From: an uncultured Sulfolobales archaeon
GTDB taxonomy: Archaea > Thermoproteota > Thermoprotei_A > Sulfolobales > NBVN01
DNA: 42,346 nucleotides
Direction of reading: 5' to 3'
NCBI GenBank assembly: GCA_938083005.1
Contig: CALKCU010000017.1
Location: 1 to 42,346 of the forward strand
Part shown: positions 35,722 to 42,346 of the stretch, in pieces
Position numbering within the stretch: position 1 is the stretch's first letter
How the letters are laid out: every line of letters starts with the position of its first letter
Position numbers and translations under genes: made by a program
The notes under the pieces: model-generated
Told to the model about the DNA's origin: nothing
Databases searched by the model: none
Seen by the model: the letters and a program-made list of their open reading frames with translations, nothing else

Positions 35722-37291
35722 CCCAGTTCACCACGCTATCTAAGTCTGCTATCTTGAACGACCTGAGCTTGGAGTTGAGGGCCTCCAGTAGCTTCGCGGA
35801 CGCCTCCCGCGGGTTCACCCCGTATATCTTGGATAGAGACCTCGCCACCTCGGGTATGTACTTCGCGATCTCCACGGCCTTCTCCACTTCCTCCAGTTCC
35901 CTTCTCTTCTTCAGTATGTACGACCTGAGCTCCCTGAGGACTTCGCGAAGTGCCGCCTCCACCTCCTCCTCTATTTCGGGCACGTCCGCGACGGCCTCCT
36001 TCCCGACCCCTCTATAGGGGATCTTAGTGCTACATATGTGAGTGAGTATGACGAGCGGCGCCGGAAACTCGATCCCGTAGACCTTGAAGTCTATCCCCTT
36101 CTTCTCGTTTATAACCTTGAACACCACGTCGCTCCCCTCGTCGTAGAGCAGGGGGATCTTGTTCGCGTACCTCAGTACGAGGGGCTTCTCCACCACCGGG
36201 ACTCTGCCTCCGTAGGCTACCCCGGCCTCGACTATGAAGGCGTGGCCCTCGTAGACAGAGGGTCTCCTGGTAACCGCGGAGACAAACTCGGGGTCGAAAA
36301 CCTTCTTGAGACCGGAGACTATTATCTCCTCGCCTAGGTAGGACAGATGGTCAGCCCTCGGGGGCTTCACGTCCCTATAGCTCCTCATCACTCTGACTAG
36401 CGACTCCACTTCCTGCTCTGAGAGCTCCCCAGATATCTTCTCCGGGTCTACCCGGGCCTCCTCGAGGATCCTTTGCGCTGTCACCGGTCCGACGCTCTGA
36501 AAGCTCTTGACGAGGACCTCTGCTATCGGCTTGTCAGCCAGAGACTTCAGGACGCCCTTCATGGTCTCGATATCGACCCCGTGGGGGTGCGGAAGGGTCT
36601 CCCTGGCGGGCGGCGGCAGTTTGTCTATGGATCTCTCGAAGAGTATGCAGTTCCCCTCGGGGTCCCTGAACAGTATCTCGGCGTACGGAGCCACTATCGC
36701 GGTTCTCTTTACGTACTCGTATATCCTCTGCTTGGACCGAATCCAGTCGCCCAGCGTGACCAGCCTAACGATAGTTCCGTGCGCTCCCGAGATGTTCGAA
36801 GTAGTCGAGAAGCTCAGGATCACCGGCTTGTTCTCTCCTATGTCTATCTTCAGCCTGAAGCCGTAGACGTGCTTAGACCCTCTCGGTGCTACGATAACTT
36901 CAGCCGGCTGACCCGTGGTGATCTGCGCGTAGAGAAGGGCCATCTTGGCTCCTAACCCGAACATGCCCCTCGACTGCTTCAGGACGTACTTGGAGCTGAA
37001 CAGCAGTTGCGCGAAAGCCCGGGGAACGTACTTCGGCGGTATCCCTACGCCGTTGTCCTCCACGGTCACCTCGTAGTATGCTCCCTCTGGGACCACCTCA
37101 AGCTCTCTTATGGACGCCTTGATCCTCGGTAAGATACCGTAGTTCTCCGTCGCATCGAGGGAGTTCTCGACCAGCTCCCTGACCGTCTGGTAGAGCGCCC
37201 TGGCCGGGTTCGAGAAGCCCGCTATCTCCTTGTTTTTGTAGAAAAACTCCGCCGGAGAGATCGACCTGAAGCCTCCCTCCACTACGGCCAT
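35708..37291 (-). CDS. top6B: DNA topoisomerase VI subunit B
   Basis: GHKL motifs: LVENSLDATENYGILP, VEDNGVGIPPKYVPRAFAQLLFSSK, QSRGMFGLGAKMALLYAQITTG. Confidence 0.95.
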   Translation of the reverse strand: MAVVEGGFRSISPAEFFYKNKEIAGFSNPARALYQTVRELVENSLDATENYGILPRIKASIRELEVVPEGAYYEVTVEDNGVGIPPKYVPRAFAQLLFSSKYVLKQSRGMFGLGAKMALLYAQITTGQPAEVIVAPRGSKHVYGFRLKIDIGENKPVILSFSTTSNISGAHGTIVRLVTLGDWIRSKQRIYEYVKRTAIVAPYAEILFRDPEGNCILFERSIDKLPPPARETLPHPHGVDIETMKGVLKSLADKPIAEVLVKSFQSVGPVTAQRILEEARVDPEKISGELSEQEVESLVRVMRSYRDVKPPRADHLSYLGEEIIVSGLKKVFDPEFVSAVTRRPSVYEGHAFIVEAGVAYGGRVPVVEKPLVLRYANKIPLLYDEGSDVVFKVINEKKGIDFKVYGIEFPAPLVILTHICSTKIPYRGVGKEAVADVPEIEEEVEAALREVLRELRSYILKKRRELEEVEKAVEIAKYIPEVARSLSKIYGVNPREASAKLLEALNSKLRSFKIADLDSVVNWDEHR

Positions 37292-37346
37292 CTTCCCCGC
37301 ACCTAAACATATTCTTAGATCCCTTGTCCTTTAAAGCCGGGCGGGC

Positions 37347-37404
37347 CCATTCAGAGAAGAGAAGACACATCAGCTGTCAGGAGACCGTCGTTTCATCACC
37401 ACGG
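37347..37404 (-). ncRNA. C/D box sRNA (2'-O-methylation guide)
   Basis: Minus strand: CCGT-G-GTGATGA(C)-AACGACGGTCTC(12)-CTGA(D')-CAGC-TGATGT(C')-GTCTTCTCTTCT(12)-CTGA(D)-ATGG. + strand positions: C 37393-37399, D' 37377-37380, C' 37367-37372, D 37351-37354; terminal stem CCGU/AUGG. Confidence 0.9.
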
Positions 37405-37475
37405 AGTAAGGGCGGTCTCGGAGCTTATTAGCGTCCACACGCTCGGCGGACCCCTCAACCGAGGGATCGCTCCCG

Positions 37476-37862
37476 CTAAGCTCTCCGAGCGTTCATGAGC
37501 AGCAGGTACCTTGTGAGGAGGGGACACCTGATCGGGTCGTAGTAGCCTCCTATGCCGCACCTGCTTATATGCCTGCACGTAAAGCACGGCACCTCGATCA
37601 CAGGGTTCAAGCTCACGGAGATGTTTATGGGAGCCCTCGTGTTATCGGAGTACCTCAGGATGTACGTCTTCCGCCCCTTGTACGTCGTAGCCTCCCGGAG
37701 CAAGAGGCCTCTCCTCATGAGCCTCGCAACGAGCTTGCCACCATCCCTGCTATCTATCCCGAGGATACGCCATAGCTCGCTCTGCACGATACCGCCGCTC
37801 CTCTTAGTCGCGTCCCTGATTATCTCGAGCGCTCTCTCCTCGAGGCTTGAGTCGCTTTTTAT
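37476..37862 (-). CDS. RPC34/RPC39-like winged-helix protein with C-terminal Fe-S Cys motif; start codon uncertain
   Basis: Winged helix LEERALEIIRDATKRSGGIVQSELWRILGIDSRDGGKLVARLMRRGLLLREATTYKGRKTYIL, then CFTCRHISRCGIGGYYDPIRCPLLTRYL. The N-terminal helix lies upstream of the ORF-track GTG (37787). Confidence 0.65.
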   Translation of the reverse strand: MKSDSSLEERALEIIRDATKRSGGIVQSELWRILGIDSRDGGKLVARLMRRGLLLREATTYKGRKTYILRYSDNTRAPINISVSLNPVIEVPCFTCRHISRCGIGGYYDPIRCPLLTRYLLLMNARRA

Positions 37863-38005
37863 CTGCGACCCCGTCGTATTACTAGTTACGAAGCAAATAT
37901 AGCCAGGTCCTTAGACGCGAGGCTCGCCTGGAGCGTCCGGCGACGGGCCCTGGGCTCCTCAAGGCTTAAAACAGTCGCGTATTTAGGTAACCAGGTAGGC
38001 GGGTT

Positions 38006-38518
38006 GTGTCGAGCGTAGACAAGATAGTCCTAGCAGAGCTGATGAGCGAGGAGCTCTCCGGGCTGGGTCGCGACGAGCTGCTGGACGTAGCCAGGGAGAT
38101 ACAGCAGGGGCTATCCTTCTGCCTGAGCCGCGCGCTCCCCTGCTCGGAGTTGGTCGAGCTTCTCCACGAGCTCGTGAGCTCCCTATCGCGGATTAGGCTG
38201 TCTAAGGTCACCTCCGGGGCTGTGCCTGCGCGAGCGGACGAGAGCTCGTTCGTAGACCTCGGGTTCCTGAGGGAGGTCGCCCGGGGCCTCTACATTTACT
38301 ACGCGCTGCTCCTCAACTTCGCGGACCACGAGCTCAGAGTACCCGTGAAATTCGACGACGAGGTGGTCCTGGGCGAGCGCAGGTACAGAGCATTCTCTAC
38401 GAGGCTAGTGAGAGTTGCCGAGGCGGTAGCTCTCCTGCTCGCCGGGGCTAGGATAAGGATAGTGATGCCGAGGGACGTAGCTAAGCGCGCCGGAGCCCTG
38501 CTCCGGGAGGGATCGTAA
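38006..38518 (+). CDS. Candidate divergent GINS-type protein (low-confidence family call)
   Basis: Helical A-domain-like SELVELLHELVSSLSRIRLSKVTSG...FLREVARGLYIYY and C-terminal B-domain-like GARIRIVMPRDVAKRAGALLREGS. Confidence 0.4.
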   Translation: MSSVDKIVLAELMSEELSGLGRDELLDVAREIQQGLSFCLSRALPCSELVELLHELVSSLSRIRLSKVTSGAVPARADESSFVDLGFLREVARGLYIYYALLLNFADHELRVPVKFDDEVVLGERRYRAFSTRLVRVAEAVALLLAGARIRIVMPRDVAKRAGALLREGS

Positions 38519-38583
38519 ACAGCGGAGCCCGCTGCTCCCGAGCCTGGTATCCGTCCGCCTTCCCGGATCTTCTCCGCATCATT

Positions 38584-38604
38584 ACGCGAGGCGAAGCCTC
38601 GCGT
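38584..38604. repeat. Perfect hairpin ACGCGAGGC-GAA-GCCTCGCGT
   Basis: 9-bp perfect arms with a 3-nt loop. Confidence 0.7.
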
Positions 38605-38684
38605 CGGGGGGCTCCGGGACCCTCCGCCTCCGAAGCGCCGGGCTCTTTAACTTCGCTCTAACCAGATTCCCAGGACAGATAGAG

Positions 38685-40223
38685 TTGAGGGACTCCGGCA
38701 ATCACCTTTACGAAGCGGCTTCCACAGCTGTCCTGCTAGCGGGGGGAAGCCTCCTCTCCATGGTCGTCGCCGGTCTCGGGTCGATAGCTCTGGCCAGGAT
38801 ACTGGGACCCGAGGGCTACGGAGCCTACTCTCTCGTCCTGACGGTACCCGCCTTCCTCATGATATTCGTCGACTTAGGGATGGCAACAGCGATGGTGAGA
38901 TACCTACCCAGGTACCCGGAGAGAGCCCCATCCTACGTGAGCCTGAGTGTCATCGTAACGACCCTCACCGGCTCCCTCGTAGCCCTGCTAGGCACTATCG
39001 CGAGCGGAGCCCTCTCGAGGGCTATAATCAATAGACCCGAGTACTCCGACCTCGTGGTCCTCTCGATGCCCTACCTCCTCGCTCAACCACTCCTCTACAT
39101 CGCTAGGGCCTCTCTGGTGGGCATGGGGAGGAGCGCGAAGGCGGCAGTTCTCGAGCCCCTATACAACGTACTCAGGGTCTCCCTGTCCATAGCCCTCGCA
39201 GCAGTGATGTTCGTCAGAGGCTCCGTGCTGGGAGTGGTCATAGCGTCTATAGCCAGCTCCGCGATCGGGCTAGCCCTCCTAGCGAAGTCCTTGGGGGGGT
39301 TCAAGTTGGGGTTCCGCTCCGGGGACCTCAGCGAGATACTGCGGTTCTCAGCTCCTCTGTACGCTACCGGCTTGGTGGGCTCGCTAACGCAGGTGTATAC
39401 GGTCCTAGTCCTGTCCAGGTTCTTCGCCGACCCCGAGATAGGCAACTACAGGGCCGCGCTTAACCTCTTCTCGGCTATATCCGTCATCACCATAGGGCCC
39501 TTCTCGACAGCCCTCCTGAGAGTGTTCTCGGGAGCGGAGACCCGGAACCTCAGGGAGCTCCTCGCGGACGCTGTCAGGTACGTGGCCTTGTTCTCCGTGC
39601 CCCTGGCCCTCTTCTCGTCGGCAGCCTCACAAGACATGGTCCGCGTGGTATACGGCCGGAGGTACGCCGAGGCTGACGCGTACTTCAGCATCGTGGTTCT
39701 GGCGAACGTGCTGACGCTGCTCGGGTCCCACGCTCTGGAGCCCGCTCTGAGCGCCATGGGTCTGACCAAGCTGGTCCTACTCTCGGGGGCCCTCGGGTCG
39801 CTGGTCTACGCTCCAGCGCTCTACGCTCTCGTCGGAGCCTACGGGCTTCGCGGTGCGGCCCTCTCCTACCTCCTCCTTCTAGCCGTGACCACCCTAGCTC
39901 GGCTCTACCTCCTATGGAGGTACGTAGATGTCCCCCTGGACGCTAAGTTTTCAGCTAAGGTTCTGACTTCGGCTGCGCTGCCTTCTCTCGCGGTGTTACT
40001 GTTGGGAGGGGGTCGGGGGTTTGTGGACTCCTTGCTCCTCCTGGTGGTCAAGTTCGCGGTCTTCCTGGCCGTCTACGTGGCGCTCCTAGCGGCTTTGAAA
40101 GCTATATCGGAAAGGGATATCGATAGGCTCTCGATGCTTTCGAGAAGCCTGGGCCCGCTCTCGGGGTTCGTCGGCGTCGTCCTGAGGTACGCCGCCTTAT
40201 TAGTTAGGCTATTCCAGGAGTAG
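38685..40223 (+). CDS. Polysaccharide/oligosaccharide flippase family (MOP superfamily, Wzx-like)
   Basis: LLAGGSLLSMVVAGLGSIALARILGPEGYGAYSLVLTVPAFL and multi-TM profile; TTG start. Confidence 0.85.
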   Translation: MRDSGNHLYEAASTAVLLAGGSLLSMVVAGLGSIALARILGPEGYGAYSLVLTVPAFLMIFVDLGMATAMVRYLPRYPERAPSYVSLSVIVTTLTGSLVALLGTIASGALSRAIINRPEYSDLVVLSMPYLLAQPLLYIARASLVGMGRSAKAAVLEPLYNVLRVSLSIALAAVMFVRGSVLGVVIASIASSAIGLALLAKSLGGFKLGFRSGDLSEILRFSAPLYATGLVGSLTQVYTVLVLSRFFADPEIGNYRAALNLFSAISVITIGPFSTALLRVFSGAETRNLRELLADAVRYVALFSVPLALFSSAASQDMVRVVYGRRYAEADAYFSIVVLANVLTLLGSHALEPALSAMGLTKLVLLSGALGSLVYAPALYALVGAYGLRGAALSYLLLLAVTTLARLYLLWRYVDVPLDAKFSAKVLTSAALPSLAVLLLGGGRGFVDSLLLLVVKFAVFLAVYVALLAALKAISERDIDRLSMLSRSLGPLSGFVGVVLRYAALLVRLFQE

Positions 40224-40228
40224 GGAGA

Positions 40229-40471
40229 GTGGCGTTGTGGTTCGCTCACGCGATCGGCCCCCTGGGGACCTACGTAAGGGTAAGGTGGGAGTACATAGTT
40301 GACCTGGGGGAGTGCCCCGGTGAGACTGGCGCGGGTGAGAGCCCCCTCGTCAGTCTAAGAGGGGACAGCATGGACGACGTCATGGTGATATCCTCCCTGG
40401 ATCCCGACATGGTGGATCTCCTCGCGAGCTCGGGGGAGAAGAGCATCTGCGTATGCTCGTACGGGAGGTGA
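40229..40471 (+). CDS. Small conserved-hypothetical-type protein
   Basis: 80-aa ORF 5 nt after the flippase stop, same strand; no family recognised. Confidence 0.45.
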   Translation: MALWFAHAIGPLGTYVRVRWEYIVDLGECPGETGAGESPLVSLRGDSMDDVMVISSLDPDMVDLLASSGEKSICVCSYGR

Positions 40472-40473
40472 GT

Positions 40474-41097
40474 TCAGCTTCGAGAGAGCTGGGCCAGGTA
40501 TGGTTTTAGCGACCGTAGCGCGGCCGGCACTCTCGTCCTGGCGCTGCTAAGCACATCGTCCGCTAGGTTGCGGCCCTCCGTGTCTATAGCCACCACCAGG
40601 GGTCCGAGCTCCCTCACCTTCAACACCCAGATGGCCTCCGGAATGCCTAGGTCCAGCCATTCGACTCCGAGAACCTCCTCCACGGCCGAGGCTCCTAGAG
40701 CACCACAGCCTCCGGGGAAAACAGCGTATATAGCCCCATGTCTTCTACAAGCCTCGGCGGTCCTGCTGCCCATGCCTCCCTTGCCTACGATGATCTTGAC
40801 CCCAGTTCTCTCGATAAGCTCGCTCTCGTAGTACTCCATCCTCCTACTGGTCGTCGGGCCTATGGACAGGCAGACCCATCTCGACCCGGACTTGACCATG
40901 ACGGGGCCCGCGTGAAACACCGCTAGCCCCCTCAGGTCGACCGGCAGCGGAACCCCGCCCCTGAGGTACCTCTCGTGGGCCGCGTCCCTCATAGTGACCA
41001 CGACACCGCTGACATAGAACGAGTCGCCGACCCTCAGCCCGGAGAGCACCCCGCTCGTGGTGGGGAGCTGGACGACCGTCCTATCCAAGCTCGACAC
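40474..41097 (-). CDS. Class I fumarate hydratase/tartrate dehydratase beta subunit
   Basis: LRVGDSFYVSGVVVTMRDAAHERYL, FHAGPVM, GPTTSRRMEYYESELIERTGVKIIVGKGGMG. Confidence 0.92.
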   Translation of the reverse strand: MSSLDRTVVQLPTTSGVLSGLRVGDSFYVSGVVVTMRDAAHERYLRGGVPLPVDLRGLAVFHAGPVMVKSGSRWVCLSIGPTTSRRMEYYESELIERTGVKIIVGKGGMGSRTAEACRRHGAIYAVFPGGCGALGASAVEEVLGVEWLDLGIPEAIWVLKVRELGPLVVAIDTEGRNLADDVLSSARTRVPAALRSLKPYLAQLSRS

Positions 41098-41986
41098 CTC
41101 TGTGGCTTGGCACTCGGTAGCTCAGGTCCGGGTACACCCTGAGCCACCCTCTCCTGAGAGCCCAGCACCCGGTACTCACGCCGACGGCTAGAGTGGCTGC
41201 GTGCCTCCCAGCATACTCCACGTGGACCGCGAGGGCCGTGACTCTGCCGCCAAGACCCTGAGGTCCTATCCCCAGCTCGTTGATAGCCTCCGCGAGCTTT
41301 TCCTCCAGCATCGCTACCCTGGGATCGGGGCTCCTCGAGCCGAGCTCCCTGAGCAGCGCTCTCTTGGAGAGGACCGCGGCTATCTCCACAGTCGGGCCTA
41401 TGCCGACTCCGACTACTAGCGGCGGACACGCCGGCGGACCGTACTCGGCAACGGTGTTCAGAACGAACTCCGCGACCCCCTCCAGTCCCAGCGCTGGGTC
41501 TAGGACCCTCGCCGAGCCCGGTCTGCTGGATCCGCCCCCCGCTAAGTAGAGCCTGACGTCGGCGTAGTCGACACCGGGGAGTATCTCCAGGTCCACCCAC
41601 GGGAGGTGGGGCCCCGTGTTGTCTCCCGTGTTTCGGTTCGCGACGGGGTCGACCACGTTAGGCCTCAGAAAGCCGTCCCCCGTGGCCCTCGCTACAGCCT
41701 CCCTGACGGCCTTGACTAGGACCGCTCCGTGCGGGAATGCCTCCCCGAGGCCTATGAAGAACTCTAACACCCCGGTGTCCTGGCAGAGAGGGACCCGCTT
41801 CAGGGCTGCTATCTCGATGTTCTTGAACATCGCGTCGTACATCAGCCTGGCGCGCGCCGAGTCCTCGAGCCTAGAGGCTTTCAGTAGGGCGGGGAGGACG
41901 TCGTCGGGCAGCCTGACGGCCACTAGGGACACGAACCTGGAGAGGATCTCGACGAGCTTTCCGTAAACGGTCGCGCCGAACGCCAA
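41081..41986 (-). CDS. Class I fumarate hydratase alpha subunit
   Basis: PLCQDTGVLEFFIGLGEAFPHG, RPNVVDPVANRNTGDNTGPHLPWVDLEILPG, LAGGGSSRPGSARVLDP, CPPLVVGVGIGPTVEIAAVLSKRALLRELGS. Confidence 0.93.
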   Translation of the reverse strand: MAFGATVYGKLVEILSRFVSLVAVRLPDDVLPALLKASRLEDSARARLMYDAMFKNIEIAALKRVPLCQDTGVLEFFIGLGEAFPHGAVLVKAVREAVARATGDGFLRPNVVDPVANRNTGDNTGPHLPWVDLEILPGVDYADVRLYLAGGGSSRPGSARVLDPALGLEGVAEFVLNTVAEYGPPACPPLVVGVGIGPTVEIAAVLSKRALLRELGSRSPDPRVAMLEEKLAEAINELGIGPQGLGGRVTALAVHVEYAGRHAATLAVGVSTGCWALRRGWLRVYPDLSYRVPSHRGVELG

Positions 41987-42180
41987 AGCGGACGTCCGGG
42001 GAGAGGGTCGCGCGCGGGTTTATAGGCTTCACCGCGTTTGGCTAAGCCCGTTAGGGCCTCGCGCTTTAGCCCTCACCGAAGTGCGCTGTCGAGGCCTCGT
42101 GAAGAGAGGTGAGCGCCCGGTGCGGGGTCCCGCGAGCGGAAAGCACAAATAGCCCCGAGGAGAGGCGTTCTGCGGAGGAA

Positions 42181-42346
42181 ATGAACGAGCGAGACAAGAG
42201 CGTCGTCAGAGAGTTTGTCACCAGCGCCCTGGAGCGCCCTCCAGAAAGAGCCCTCGAGGCGGTCGCGGAGAGGCGCGTGGTGAAGCTGTACTGCAGGAGG
42301 GGCGGAGACGTCGTAGAGCTCTACGCGTTCTGTGGAAGGGAGAGGA
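42181..42346 (+). CDS. Partial CDS truncated by window end, unknown function
   Basis: ATG AAC GAG CGA GAC ... open to the window end: MNERDKSVVREFVTSALERPPERALEAVAERRVVKLYCRRGGDVVELYAFCGRER. Confidence 0.55.
   Translation, partial: MNERDKSVVREFVTSALERPPERALEAVAERRVVKLYCRRGGDVVELYAFCGRER

Noticed and set aside
41034-41600. 188-aa minus-strand ORF
   Set aside because: Out-of-frame shadow of the fumarase alpha/beta genes.
1-42346. CRISPR arrays, IS elements, prophage or defence islands
   Set aside because: No regularly spaced repeats, transposase, integrase, Cas or phage-structural motifs were found.

Overview
This is a GC-rich archaeal chromosomal window, almost certainly Thermoproteota (crenarchaeal). 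It is densely packed, with many non-AUG starts and TATA boxes about 25-40 nt upstream of start codons. Supported genes include HypF, a DPM1-GtrA glycosyltransferase, MoxR ATPase + VWA protein, family-B DNA polymerase, a DUF438/PAS protein with a Cys-rich HTH regulator, SfsA, an M20 peptidase, an HTH-PRTase, ADP-forming acyl-CoA synthetase alpha, a PHP phosphoesterase, an M28 peptidase, an amidohydrolase, AglB/STT3, an ABC ATPase with a very small membrane partner, ThpR + CCA-adding enzyme, AOR + ferredoxin, a tetrahydromethanopterin-type cluster (DUF447/MptE/RFAP synthase), a GT4 GPT, a class II aldolase, DeoC, topoisomerase VI A/B, an RPC34-like Fe-S winged-helix protein, a GINS-like protein, a polysaccharide flippase and two-subunit fumarase. 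Items not in the ORF track: (i) an initiator tRNA-Met (CAT) with an 18-nt intron at 37/38; (ii) a canonical C/D box sRNA on the minus strand at ~37347-37404, with 12-nt spacers and a D' guide complementary to what I recall as the conserved 23S rRNA segment AGACCGUCGU near the peptidyl transferase centre; (iii) two genes (PHP phosphoesterase, RPC34-like) whose conserved N-termini extend upstream of any ATG/GTG/TTG; (iv) several TATA boxes inside perfect palindromes and a 28-bp perfect palindrome; (v) several structured intergenic regions that may be ncRNAs or leaders. No CRISPR array, IS element or defence island was seen. All family calls are from motif recognition by eye; no searches were run.
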